Under the pieces are notes generated by a model. That model made no database searches. It was not told the origin of the DNA and worked only from the letters and a program-made list of their open reading frames with translations. Positions 37,419-49,933 of a DNA stretch of 64,000 nucleotides are shown piece after piece; position 1 is the first letter of the stretch, and the number at the start of each line of letters is the position of its first letter. The stretch covers positions 372,001-436,000 of the forward strand of contig JADNRZ010000027.1 in NCBI GenBank assembly GCA_015501605.1. Direction: 5' to 3'. The translations under genes and the position numbers were made by a program. The DNA is from Panaeolus papilionaceus (Eukaryota; Basidiomycota; Agaricomycetes; Agaricales).

Positions 37419-40400
37419 TGTCCCAAACGGTTGGTCGTCGATTGTCATGCCATAGAGGTGATGTTAATCCTGGTCTTTCAGGGTTTATCTTTTCATACAC
37501 CACAACATCGTCTGCCTTATCTGCAGAACTTTCCTTGGCTTAGCAAAGCATGGTCCGTTTGTGATACTTCAATGTTTTCGGCCACGCACCTGCAGGTAAG
37601 TAGTAACTGTCGTTAATGATGCCCAGGATTGATTTGTCCTTGCAGAAAACATTCTGTGCTCTAGCTGCGTTTGAGCAGAGGTTGAAAGAGGGCAAAGATC
37701 CCGAGACCGCAGATATGTTATTGTTATTGCAAAATGACGGCGCATCGGTCCCAAAATGGATTCGCGACCAGTTTTTGCAACTGCTATTTCTGTGGAGAAT
37801 GTTTGACGTGTCGTGCTTGATACATACGGGACCGTCTTCCGAAGTTGCGCCAAGGCGACCGCTCAAAAAGGTCGTATCGTCATCAATGGTAAATGTCCTG
37901 ATACTTACCTTTCCCAAGTATGACTTAACTTATGTCCTTTTCAGTATATGAAAAGGATCCGTAACTGGGTACAAGCCCTGACTGAGTCCCATACCCTTTT
38001 ATCCTCGTGGGTCTCCCAGCACAACACCACTTCTGCAGTGCACAGCAACAGTGACAGCCAATCGTTGCTTCAGCACCAGATTTCCATTATGGCTTCTATC
38101 CACCACTCGGAAAAAGTTGCTCCCGTGCTGCGGAATATTCAACTGGCGGTCATATTTTTGACATACCTCATGCAAGCTGATTTCCATGGCATGTTACCCG
38201 ACTGGACGCTAGCTGTGTGCACGAAGACATTGGTGCTTTCTGATACCATTCCGTCAGTATTTCATCTTACTTTATGACCACTTTCTCACTTTCAATCAGA
38301 CCCGACTGCAATGTAGCCAATTACATTTCGGAACTTGCTGTTCGTCGTCCTCTTCACATCGCTGCGTTGGTCTCGCCCGTATTTCTATTGTCAAGAATGC
38401 CGATTGAATCATATCGCTGGGAATCGGACTCTCTGCTTTTGGTACGATACGTTTCCCTACATTTTGGACTGCTGCTCATTAATATTTTAGTATGCGCAAT
38501 CGCTGGGGAATGACAAACCCCCTCTGTTGCGTAGAGTAGAAATCGCTATTTGGAACACATTGTTGGATCTCGCCAAGAGCAATATATCGCTCGTCCAGGG
38601 TGTTGAGCGTCTTTTGGTAGAATTACCTTGGTCGGACTTACATGAAGCACCTCCGGAAATCACATCGTGGTTTGATTTAAGTGTGTAAATCGCATCCCCT
38701 GCATATATTTCTTCCTCACATCTCTTACAGCGTCTGTCTCCGTTCCGGACCAATCAAATGTACCACTTGGCCCATCAAGCAGCCAATCTGCTTCTAACAC
38801 GCCCTTACAACAAAGTCAACTAGTCATTCTCCCCAATGCCACCGCAGGTAGTTTTCTTTGGCCTGTCATGAATTTCATTTTCCTGACCCACGTCTCACCA
38901 GGAGTCAATTCTCCGGTCACAACATTACCTGTTGGTCCTGATTCGCTTTGCAACGGTGCTTCTGACTCCGGTCATGAACCAGCCCAGTCGTCCGTTTCAA
39001 TCCAAGACCCTGATGTGGATCGAATGCGTCTACGAGAACGGCCTCCTCAAAAACCGCCGGTTGTTACAAAGCAAGTTATTCCGCAACCTACAACAACGAA
39101 GAGGAAAAATACAGAGGAGCACTCTGCCAGGCTCTCTGTACCCACTCCATTTCAGATGGGCTTTGCGCATAAAAAACGCCTTGGATCTGTCAGGATTCAA
39201 TCTCTTACTCCCGAGCCCTTCTTGTTTTTACCCGCGTTAGAACCATCACCGCAAACTCAGTCGCACCTTCTCTCACGCGGATATTGGGTACGTGTTTTAT
39301 GCTCCTTCTCTTCTCGTGTGCGTTGATTGTTGACCGAAAAAATAGGACCCCAAGCCGGTTACTACTTTGGAATGCACTTCCGTCCCTAAGGTATGATGTT
39401 GCCCCGGTTTTGATGACATGGCTGACTGACGACTTCTCACTCTCAGCCTTTCCAATGCGACTTTCAAACCTTCTTACTGGATGGAAGTGAACGCGCTTTT
39501 CCCTTAGCTTTCCACGTAGGTGTGACTGAATTTCTACATTGGCTTAATGCTAATCATTGCCCTAGGACAAGGAAACTCTTCAACGTGTACTGCTCTGGAA
39601 AACCGCCATCGAAAAATCGTACGTGACAAATACCGATGGTTTAAGCCTCCCCCGTTGGTTGGCACAGAAGGAGGAATCTGCTTTCAAGTTACTGCCTTTC
39701 ACATCCATGCACGACGATAGATTGGTGCAAGAAACACTGTCTCGTAATCATATAATTTTTTATGATTGCCCCTCCACCGACCGCATGTTCGATTTGGAAG
39801 CCCTCAACAACATTCATTCCGTAAGGAGCGTAATCGACATTCATGGTAGGTCATTCCTTTGCACTGTTGGATACGTACTCACAAATCGCCTAGACCTTTC
39901 TGTGGATTGTGTAACCGACCTGGATGACAGAATTAGGAGGGGCACTCTAACCCAACTGTTTCAGTGCACACAAATGCCTGATGGAAAAATTTTAAACGCC
40001 TTGGACCTCAAATTGCCCACTGGTTCCATGGAAATCCAAAGTTTTTCCTCCGATCTCATTGCATGGAGGGTCACAGACGACGAAGTTCTTTGCCCCAAAG
40101 ACGAGCTTTTACCTGTTAATCAAATGCGATGGGCTCTGGTGTCATCTCGGGCTGCTGTCCATTGGTCCCACATGGATTACCAGGGGCAAGCTACTTTCGT
40201 TGAACCCCAGGTCGGTGCCAAACTCTGGATAGTTGCTAAGGAACTTGATGATAGTGAAACGGGCACATATGAGCATCTGGATCCCGATTTCGACCCCAGC
40301 TATCCTTCTGATAAATGGGAGTACGAAGCTTTTGTTTTGACACCCAACCTCAAACTGTAAGCCGTTTTACTTGGTTCTGATCTCTTCAATTTACTAATGG

Positions 40401-42157
40401 GTGCAGTGTCATGAGGCCAAATACGCGCCATGTGGTTATAACTCTGGACAATTCCATTATGACAGGTGGTTTTTTCTATTCAATGTCTTGTATGGATGAC
40501 ACGTTACAAGCAATGGTTCACTGCTTGGTCGCTGATGATATCATAACCAACGGGAGTTCATGTTCATCGAGGGTGTTCCTGCAAAGACTCATTGTGTTCC
40601 TTCATTTGGCCTATGTCAAACGTTTAGTCGATGTGGAAGGTGTGGCCTCCATTGCCTGACTATTTAGTCGCATTTTGATTCTTCATTCATACACAGGTCG
40701 CCACCGTCATCACCTTCCAGACTTGGAAACGGTACAAGGTTTAAGATCGTTCTTCGCTGATGTGCGCGCGACGTCTTCAGGTGCGTAAACAAATCACACT
40801 GATGACCGGAGTGAGGTCAACGTCGCAAGAGTCGCTCTGAGGGTGCGTGTAGGTGTTTCCGTAGTTGACTAGGCCTTCGTATCGATAGAATAGAACTGTA
40901 AATGAAGCAAACGACGCTTCCTAAGACTGAGATGCAAGCTGTGACTTAAAGGTTCAAAAAGTGGGCATAAAAATGAGCCTCTGTATTTTTACGAAGCACT
41001 CTACACTAAATACAAACACCAAAGGAGGTAAACTACCAACTAAGGGGGTTCGAAACGAAGCAAGAAAGCGCCAAGGCGCAGCAGGAACGGTTTTAAACAA
41101 AGGAATGAACTGAAAGTGGTAAAGAAGAGGAGGGGTAAAGTGAGGGGAGATGGGAGTTGGACGATGAAAAGAGGGTAAACGTTGAAGAAAATGATGAATT
41201 AAACGGATTTTAGAGTCCGTAGGCGCCATGGGGTGCGCTGTTGCAAGGTACATTGGTCAGACTATCCGATTGGTGTTGTGGTGGCTGATGGTAATGATAA
41301 ATCGCAACGCGCATGATGATTTATGCGCGCCTTAAGTCGGGAAACAGACCGTGGTGACCGGGATGTGTAAGCGTCGATGCGTGAGACGCGCGTGCGTGTG
41401 TGATGATGGAATGCGAAATTAGCGGGTTTACGGGTTCAGGTGAGCGCGCTGCTCATCATCGCGCTTTGCGTTATCGGAGTTTCCATGGTCATTTTTGATT
41501 TTAATGCTTACCGCTGCTCTACTTTGGGGAAAACTACCAAAGAAAAGAAGACGATGATGATGGAGTACAGTGCAAGTGACATGAGCGGTTCCGATCGGGA
41601 TCGCTATGTGTATATTCGTGGTCTGTCCTATGACCTTTTGCAATGGCTGTGTCACAGCCACCGTGTCTTCCTCTCCAGACCCTCTGCTGATAACACTACC
41701 GGTCCCCTGTCCTATGACGATCTTTTAGAAGTCATTGGCATGTTCTTGGGAAATGTCGTCATGTACAAGGATATGGCTGCGCTACATGGTGTGCAGGGCG
41801 CTCCTGGATGCGACGTGGAGCTCATGCAGAATTGGATCACTAAGTCCTTTACGGTGAACGGACTGGAGACTTCAGTGGTCAAAGGCTACAGATTATATGT
41901 CACTGGTGAATCCACAGCGCCTTCAGAAGCGTCTCTTCCCATCCTTTCGATTCCGTCCTTTGAAAAGATCGAGACTAAGACTCATGACCCATACCCGCTC
42001 CACAGTATGTAACTCGAGCACTTCACACTCCTAAATTTCGACTGATGCGTATGCCTGCCTTCTAGCTACTGCTCAACTCGTGGATATGGGTTGGAGTGAT
42101 GCGGAAAATGATCTCGAAAGGGGCATTACCACTTCATTCGGAAAATGTTCCATGTGA
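37419..42157 (+). CDS. JmjC-like multi-exon gene interrupted by a 0.7-kb transposon
   Basis: More than ten short exons can be chained in frame: NFPWLSKAWSVCDTSMFSAT (about 37525-37593), CALAAFEQRLKEGKDPETAD, RIRNWVQALTESHTLLSSWV, a Pro/Ser-rich middle (38900-39290), then the JmjC-like part 39620-40660. This has HWSHMD (40160-40177), giving the HxD iron-binding pair, YEAFVLTPNLKL and, after an intron, RPNTRHVVITLDNSIMTGGF. JmjC proteins are Fe(II)/2-oxoglutarate dioxygenases, often histone demethylases. Here the region expected to hold the distal His reads TGGFF, so activity is doubtful. The frame runs into a transposon at 40758, reopens as LCVIGVSMVIFDFNAY, and ends after one more intron with ITTSFGKCSM at 42157. 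The first exon is not resolved. Confidence 0.55.
40758..41458. mobile_element. 0.7-kb TIR element, copy 2 (4-bp TCGC duplication)
   Basis: A 701-bp segment starts TGATGTGCGCGCGACGTC, ends GAGCGCGCTGCTCATCA, and is flanked by TCGC at 40754-40757 and 41459-41462. It is clearly related to 19195-19888 throughout (for example TGATGACCGGAGTGAGGTCA near the left end, GGGTTCGAAACGA in the middle) but diverged, so neither is a recent daughter of the other. It interrupts an exon of the JmjC-like gene. GT at 40781 and AG at 41421-41422 could act as splice sites. Confidence 0.75.
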
Positions 42158-42324
42158 TTGTGAATGTCTTCTCGGCAATGTGGCCCTTAATTTTCTCCGC
42201 TTGGTGGACACATGTACCCTTGTTTTCCGATCCGCTTTTTTTTTCTTACTGATCGTTTCTTGTAATAACACTTGTCTATAATTTTACGTCTCTTGTTCCA
42301 GATATATGTTGCCCAATACCATTA

Positions 42325-45300
42325 GTGTCCCTCACCTTACCCATCCTTCATCCTACTTATCTGATGGTCAACCACACGTCATTCCTCATTATTGGTCCTA
42401 AACTTACATTGGACCCAACTTCAATGACACTTGCATATGATGATACAGGAACAGAAATTGCCGATAGGAATTATGACAATGTAACCCGTATGTTGTGGGG
42501 TGCCGGCCTTCACCGTAGATCTTTGGATGAATCTGACCTATCCGATATCCGAGACATTGATGGTCAACCTCTCTTACTGCCTGGTGAATTATACGACCTT
42601 CAAAAAATAGTTTCAGTAAATGAAGTAGATCTTGAGGCCACGAATTACCCCAACGCAACTTTTTGTTGCATACCATGGTCGGTATTATCCCGCCGCCTCA
42701 ACCTCCAGGAGTTAAAAGACTTAGCTGTGACACATGGAATATCTAGGTACAGAAAAAATCGCCAGGATCTTGTACATAGCTTCGACGAACATGTCTGTAC
42801 ATGCAATTGCAGTTTGGATATAGCCATGCTGATACCCAAAGTAGAATCCCGGGGGGAGAACGCACCTTTAGACATTACAAGTCCCGAGTTTGTTTCATGT
42901 TGCAAACCTGTCTCCCACAATGACGTCGCACCCTACTTTGATTACGCCCCTAATTGTCTCGCGTTTAAGCTTCTGAGAGTGACGTCCAATGATATGATGT
43001 CTGATGAAGATGTCAATGTGGAATCAGTTGTTGTTCGAAATTTTCCTACAGAAACTTTGATTAAATACCTAACCGTGCCTGGTCTACGAAGTCTCGCTGC
43101 TGCACACGGGATAAAAACAAGTTCCCGTATTGCCAAATCAACCTGCCTTTCCAAGTTAAACGCTCATACTTGCTCCGAGTGTCCGGATTACCTGTATACA
43201 TTCTGTGCATTCGATCTGGTTCGACCTTCAGCAAAAGGTAGTCGTCAGGGGTTAAAGGATACATTTTCTTGGTACACTTACGACCCTGCAGTAGTCGAAA
43301 ATTATCCTCCGAAACCTGCATCTTTGAAGATCATAGCAGACATAATGTCAGCCTATTCCAATGACCTAAACCCTAAGGTCATCGAGGAAACAGGATGTGC
43401 AGTTTGTGGTCAATTGACGCCTTTACACACCATGATCCCCTTGGCAGATATTCAACATCAGCTGGATGTTTTAATAGAACCAGGGGCTACGAGAGCTGAG
43501 CGCTTCGATATCATGACACCATGTACCCCGTGTGATGGTCCTGTATTAGCGCCTCTGTTGGATGCAGTTTGCCCTAATTGCGAGAGTTCTCTGACGAAAG
43601 GAAACCGTCCCAGGGTTTCGCTGGCCAACTGGTTGTGGATTGGTGAAGTTCCTGGAGTTCTCCAGAATCTGACTCTGGCCGAGCAGGTGCTAATTAGCCG
43701 GGTTCGTCATAACTACTGTGTGGTTCGCATTGCTAATGGTCACTCCAAAATGATAGCCAATGCCATTGCATTTGAGCATGCATCTTGGAAAATATATAAC
43801 ATTCTGCCCATAGCTCAGTCTGAACTTGATGATGTACTTTCTGTGGTGTTTACAGGAAAAGTTAGGCCTACAAAGGATGACCTGAAACGAACCCCTGTCC
43901 TTGTTAGACGCAAATGTGTGCAAGATGCATTAGAATGGCTGAGATTGAACCACAAAGACTACTATGACCTTACAATAGACTATGATATCTTAGGCACGTA
44001 CCCTTTACAGGATGTTCCTCTGGGATTCCTGTACAAGTGTAACCTAGACAATGAGGGTAATATTCCTGATGCTGCTAAGAGTGTCTTTGACCCCATTGAC
44101 GAAATTGGTACTAGTTCAGGACCTTGTCCTATCACTGTTCACGGTTTAGGTGCCGATGTGATGTCCGAAATGACATCCACACAAAGAAAAGCTATTGCAC
44201 TGCAGCACATGATAAACGGTGGATCCTCATTAGCTGTAGGCCATGCTGAGCAACCACAGTCCTTGTATAACAATCCCTCACTTTATCCCCAGATGTTTCC
44301 CTGGTTGTTTCCTTATGGCTATGGAGGAGTAGGTCAGAATGAACATGAAGACTTGATTAGCTTCAAGAAGCATTTGAAATGGTTGATGCTGTATTATGAC
44401 AAGCGCTTTCAAAGAGATTCAGTTTTTTGCATAGTTGCTTTTAACCACTTATCCATTAGACAAAGCTCATCTGGGAGTTATGTGATGATAAAATGCAAGA
44501 ATTTTGCCTCTATTGCTGATAGCATTTCAAAGCTGGATGCAAGAGACCTTACCATAATATCTGAAAGGCTCAGGGATCCAAAAGCCAAGAGAAGACCAGA
44601 GAATGATGGTGAGAAAGGGTGGTTTCGTATTCTTGACCAGATTGAATATGTAGGAAGTCATGTTGGAGGATCCTTAGCTACCAAAAAGTATCAAAGGAAT
44701 GAAGTATGGTCTTTAATAAGCTTTCAGGGAACACCCAACTGGTTTATAACAATTTCACCTGTGGACTCTAAGCACCCCTTGTGTATATATTATGCAGACA
44801 AGAACATTGAGTTCAGGCCTGACATAAGGGATGCCTCAGAGCGTCTACTATTGGTAACTCGTAATCCTGTTGCATGTGCTCGGTTCTTTGACTTTGTTGT
44901 GCAGCTGTTTATAAAACATATATGTGGCTGGGATCATTCAGGTAAAAAGTCTGGTGTCTTTGGGAAGCCATCTGCCTACTATGGCACTGTAGAACAGCAG
45001 GGTAGAATGACTCTCCACCTACATTTTTTGCTTTGGATTGAGGGGTCTATTCCCCTTCAGGAAGTTCATGATAGGTTGTTGGCACAAGATTCTGAATTTC
45101 AAAAAGAATTGACATCATACCTAGAAAGCTGCCACATGGGAGAGTTTAAGACTGGGTCTTTGGAGCAGCTTAAAAGCTCTATACCTCCCTATGCCAAAAA
45201 AGACTCCACTCAAGTTAATACAGATGAACCTCATGAGTATATCAATGGTGAAACTTATTTAGATCCTACTCTTACCCTACCTGAGCCTCCTCCTCAAGGA

Positions 45301-48300
45301 TATTGTGAGAATCCCAGCAGCTGTATATGTACAAAGTGTGATGATCTGCGAGCATGGTATGACCATTTTGAGAGAACAGTTGATGACATAATGGTTCGTT
45401 CCAATGTTCACAAGTGTTTTGCAAAGCATGATAATGGGGCTGATGGTTCTGATGATAGTACATGTGGCAAGAAGTATCATGCCACAGGGAAAGGTTGTCA
45501 AGATAGGAATGGTGTGTGCACATCCAGGTTTCCTCGTGAAGTATTTACAGAAACTACTGTAGATGCAGAGACTGGCCATATAAGCATGAAGAAACTGGAA
45601 CCATGGATTAACACTGTGACCCCAACAGTGGTTGCTGTATCCCGTTGCAATACTGATACAACATGTTTGTTGTCTGGAACAGCTGTTAAGGCTACTGTTG
45701 GTTATGTCACTGATTACTTGACAAAAAGTAGCCTGAAAACATACCAAGTGTTTTCAACTATGTATGACATATTCAGCCGAGATGCAACAAATCTCTTGAG
45801 CACTGGAGAAGAGGACCACTCTGGAAATGGGGTACGGAGAATGATCATGCGTGTGGTGAATGCCTTGGGTGCAAAAATGGAGATTGGTGCGCCAATGGCA
45901 TGTCTGCATTTGTTAGAAAACCCTGACCATTATACTAGCCATGACTTTGTGTGTTTCTACTGGAGAAATTTTGTGCTGTTTGTGCGAAAGGCATGGGAGG
46001 TTTTACTTTCTTCAGTTGATCCAGCTTATAATGGCACTCTACCAGGTTTGAACCTACCTTTGCTTGAGGGTATAACATCTGCAGGTTTCACACACAAGGA
46101 AAACAATGACATGATGCCAGAAGACGATGATACCTTGATTGATAATGTAACAATGGCAAGCTCTGATAGTGTATTTGTAAGCAAATCAAGTCCTGATGAT
46201 TATCGTTTTCGCCCTGCAGAACATGAATCAGTGTCCTTATATGAATGGGTACAGTGTGCTGAAAGATATAAAGTGTCCAGTGCTAGAAATTCACGTCAGC
46301 ACCTACATTTTTTCAAGTATCTGCCTGATCATCCAATGGCTAGAACCCATGTCGTGGCCTGTGATGCCAGAAAACGAGATAGAATAGTACCCAACTTCAT
46401 TGGTGGTAGCTTGCCTCGCAAGGACAGTGGGGACAGGGAGGATTACTGTCTGACAATGATGACCTTGTTTGTTCCTTGGAGAACAGGTATTGATCTTAAA
46501 GTGGCCAATGAAACATGGGAAGATGCTTTCAATAAACACACATTTTCTGCCCATGAGAAGCAGCTCATGATGAATTTCAACTTGAGATATGAATGCTATG
46601 ATGCTAGAGATGACTTTTATGCTACAAGACAAGCTTTAGGTAACAAAGACATTGAGCAACTGGACATGTGCCATGAAAATACATTTGATGATGAAGAAAA
46701 TTGTGATTATGTTGATGTTCCAGATGATGAGTGCACTGATGACAATTCTACTTTAGGATATGCAAACCGGAGGATGATGCTTGCAATTTCTCAAACCAAA
46801 AAGGAGCTGATAACTGCTGGTTGGTCACAGGACTTTCATGGGACAATCAAAGAAAGAGTTAACAGTCAATCCCTGAACAGCCAGCTAGTTCTTGATAAAC
46901 AAATTGGATCAGCAGCATGGAGAGCCATAGTTAAATCTGAGAAAAAACGGCTGTGGAAAGAAAAGTTTGCATTGTTGGATGGTATGGATAATGATGAACT
47001 AGGTTGCAGTGAAAGTGAACTGTGGTCAACTTGTAATGATGTAAGGATTGTTACTGGTCCTCAATGGTTGAGCAAAAGTTTCCAACCTGGAAGTGGAAAT
47101 AATGTCAAGTTACTGAATGGAGTTGTTGGGACATTTGGGCTTAATGAAGATCAAGAACGGGCATTTCGAATTGTAGCTAACCATGCATGTTGTATTGCAC
47201 CTGACCAGTTACTGATGCACCTAGGAGGTATGGCAGGTACTGGTAAATCCAGTGTTATACGTGCCCTAACACACTTTTTTAAGGAAAGAAATGAGCCTTA
47301 CAGGTTTGTTTTGTTAGGTCCAACTGGTACTTCTGCAGCCTTGATTGGGGGATCTACCTACCATTCATTTTTGGGTATAAACACAGGAAGTCGGGCAAAC
47401 AGACCAAGTGTGGCAGCTATAGCAGACCTAAGAGAACGTTTAAGAGGTGTTTCATATGTTCTGATTGATGAGATATCTATGCTGAGTTGTCATGATCTGG
47501 CATTGATAGATGAACGCTTTAAGCTGGCAAGTAGTGATAAGACAAAGGCATTTGGAGGTTTCCACATGATCCTGACAGGTGATTTTGCACAGCTGACTCC
47601 AATTAAAGGAGGATCCTTATATTCACGGGATGTCACCATGTACCAGCATGCCCGTCAGACAATCAGAGATCAAAATAATACACTGGGTAAATCAGCCTGG
47701 ATTCAATTTTCATGTGTTGTGATTCTGCAAAAAAATATGAGACAGTTAGGAGAATTGCCTGATGAAATTGCATTCCGTGGTGCACTTGAAAACTTGAGGT
47801 ACTATGCTTGTACAGAAGAAGACATTGCATTACTCAGAAGTCGCATTCCTTCTTTGAATCCATCACTCTCTCTGGATGATCCTATGTTCAAAAATGTGTC
47901 CATTATTACTGCCTTTAACCGGGACAAGGATAGCATCAATGATGTGTGTACTGCTCGTTTTGCTGAAGAAAATGGGGTTACTTTGCATAATTTCTACAGT
48001 CTGGATACTATCATCAGTAGAGAAGCATTGAGGCCAGGACAACCATTGCAACGCTTCTCTAAAGCGAAAGCAATTGCACCCAGCCTTCAAAAGAAGTTAT
48101 GGAAGCAGCCACCATCTACCAGTGAACAAATAGCAGGTTGCCTCCAGTTATGTGTTGGTCTCCCTGTACTTATTCGTCATAACGAAGCCACTGAGCTGTG
48201 TATTACCCGGGGGCAAGAAGCTGTTGTTGTTGGATGGACTGCAGTTGGTATTGCTGGTCACACTAACCACAAAAGGCTTGATGTCCTTTTTGTTGAGTTA

Positions 48301-48471
48301 ATTAACCCCCCTACCAAGGTGCAGATTGCCAAGCTGCCTCCTAATGTTGTGCCATTGACAAGTGTGAAGCAAGCTATAGATGCTATGCTACCTAGTGATG
48401 AATATTTGCGTATATCAAGGAGTCAAATTCCAGTTTTGCCTAACTTTTCAATAACTGACTACTCATCACTG
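42325..48471 (+). pseudogene. Helitron Rep/PIF1 helicase, N-terminal 2,049 codons, truncated by an LTR insertion
   Basis: One long frame; the first in-frame ATG is at 42361, upstream GTG codons are less likely starts. Domains (numbered from 42325): two SAP-like motifs around residues 120-155 and 240-280 (LRSLAAAHGIKTSSRIAKS), a Cys-rich segment with CAVCGQLTPL, then QSLYNNPSLYPQMFPWLFP of the Helitron-like N region. The Rep domain has HUH residues His898/His900 (TLHLHFLLW) and the two-Tyr motif Tyr1127/Tyr1131 (GYVTDYLTK). The helicase has GMAGTGKS at 1635-1642, LIDEISML from 1713, then GDFAQLTPI. It would nick, unwind and replicate the element. The frame stops at a TAA contributed by the inserted LTR and resumes at 50241. 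From about 44,160 on, CpG is strongly depleted relative to the first 1.8 kb. Confidence 0.88.
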
Positions 48472-48771
48472 TAAGGGATAGGAATGCCCAGAAGCCAAGT
48501 TGATAATCGAGTGAGGAATCATCCTGATCCCCACTGGCCTATATACTACATCGGATAAACTATCTACCGGTATGCTGTGCACTAAATCTAAGAATAGGCT
48601 AAGGCTATGCGATATCAAATGATGGTGACGAAACAATCAGGAAAGGAGGCTGCGCACTACGACAGGGGTATCAATGATGCAACGGGCGGCTGTACAGTGA
48701 TCTAGAGATGATGACCAGGCTGTGCACCGTAACCGCGCTAGGGTGGGGGTTCTGTGACAGATCCCCTGACA
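48470..48771 (-). repeat. 3' LTR (302 bp)
   Basis: It is identical by eye to 49934-50235, with TG..CA ends. Its first bases on the forward strand (TGTAA) supply the TAA that ends the upstream helicase frame. Confidence 0.92.
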
Positions 48772-48783
48772 CTATCTCCCCAT
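48772..48783 (-). promoter_or_regulatory. Polypurine tract next to the 3' LTR
   Basis: Read on the reverse strand, ATGGGGAGATAG abuts the LTR start TGTCAGGGG. This is the position and composition of a plus-strand primer and fixes the element's orientation. The opposite LTR border has no purine run. Confidence 0.65.
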
Positions 48784-48809
48784 CTAGATTTGCTGCCCCA
48801 GCAAATCCC

Positions 48810-49832
48810 TTAGCTTCCACGTCTACCGCCTCGTCCACTGCGCTCCCGGAAAACCACACCGCGACCACCCCTTGAAGGAGCAGTGGGGGGGATAGGGTTC
48901 CCAAGAGTGGGCGCAAGTGCTGAGAAGTGGGCTCTCATCGCATCAATGCTCATCGGCGAGCCAGGCGAGAGTGCCGGGGTAGGGTTGGCGGTCTGCATCA
49001 CGGCTGTAGGCGCGATGGGAGTGTTGGGCTGGTTCACAGGTGTCGTCGAAGCTGATCGAGCACCTGGGGTAGCCACCGGTGAAGGTGGGGCGGCCGTGTT
49101 CATGACGATGGAGGGGACAACCGGAGTAGAGCCTGGAGCAGGGGTAGGAGTTGCTGACGGTGCTGCAGGGGTTAGAGCGGCGGACTGAGGAATTGATGGT
49201 GGCGAGGGGGGCTGAGTGGCCGGAGCAGCCTGAACAATGGGAACAGGGGCTTCACGGAACTTCCCAGCGGTTGGCCTCCCACTGGCATCACGAGCAGGAC
49301 CCGGAGCATCCCGCTGCCTAGGGGCGCGGACTCGGCGACGAGCGAGCCGCTTGCCCAATACGACGAGGGCATTACCAACTTGAGAGTCGGTACCGCGAAT
49401 AGAGACGTGGCGGGCACCAGCTGATCCGTCCTTTACCTCAAAGGCTCGGATGTGCGCACCAGATAAGTCATGGATCTGTTTAAGACCCCTTCCACCTCGC
49501 CCAACCAGGTGCGCTGCCATCGCGTCGGGTACAATGACAGTGAGCAACTGCTGATCGGGTTTGTCGTCCTTCTGAGGGTAGGTGCCCGACATATGAAGGT
49601 GGGTGGGAATAGTGCCTTGTGGGGGAGTAGGAGCCGGTGGGGCGGGAGGCTCAGCCTTCTTCCGCTGACGGCGAGAGGGTTGGGTAGGTGCGATAGCTGC
49701 AATAGTCTGTTGGGTAGAGAGCTGGTTGGTGACGGAGCGAAGCTCCTCCTGGAGCAGCCTCATCCGCTCATAGAGTTGGTCGAACTGTTCAGTGACGAAT
49801 TCTTCCAAGGACATCTCTGGTGTAGTAGACAT
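48810..49832 (-). CDS. KH-domain, RGG-box RNA-binding protein of the LTR element (gag substitute?)
   Basis: 340 aa, single exon, intact. Residues 8-45 form a short coiled coil (FDQLYERMRLLQEELRSV). A Pro-rich linker follows, then a KH domain at about 97-165: LTVIVPDAMAAHLVGRGGRG with the GxxG loop GRGG at 111-114, followed by LKQIHDLSGAHIRAFEV and a helix ending VVLGKRLARRR. Residues 170-315 are Pro/Ala/Thr-rich and disordered. The C-terminus is an RGG box (RGGRGVVF, SGRGGRRGS). KH and RGG modules bind single-stranded RNA; a coiled coil could multimerise it. By position it replaces gag, and I infer that it packages the element's RNA. No zinc knuckle or pol motif is seen. It is GC- and CpG-rich, unlike the surrounding Helitron. 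Confidence 0.85.
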   Translation of the reverse strand: MSTTPEMSLEEFVTEQFDQLYERMRLLQEELRSVTNQLSTQQTIAAIAPTQPSRRQRKKAEPPAPPAPTPPQGTIPTHLHMSGTYPQKDDKPDQQLLTVIVPDAMAAHLVGRGGRGLKQIHDLSGAHIRAFEVKDGSAGARHVSIRGTDSQVGNALVVLGKRLARRRVRAPRQRDAPGPARDASGRPTAGKFREAPVPIVQAAPATQPPSPPSIPQSAALTPAAPSATPTPAPGSTPVVPSIVMNTAAPPSPVATPGARSASTTPVNQPNTPIAPTAVMQTANPTPALSPGSPMSIDAMRAHFSALAPTLGNPIPPTAPSRGGRGVVFRERSGRGGRRGS

Positions 49833-49933
49833 TGGGAGCAGGGTGTGGGCGAAGGGTAGGGCTTGTAGGATGAGGAGTAGATGGTGTGCAGTGAGCTAGG
49901 GAGGTGCAGACTGCTGTAGAGACTCGATTATGA

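Noticed and set aside
48883..49188. Forward open frame opposite the KH-protein gene
   Set aside because: It is the complement of the low-complexity Pro/Ala-rich part of the reverse-strand gene; an open antisense frame is expected there.
49915..49933. tRNA primer-binding site next to the 5' LTR
   Set aside because: The adjacent bases do not begin TGG and I could not match a tRNA 3' end or an internal tRNA segment with confidence.
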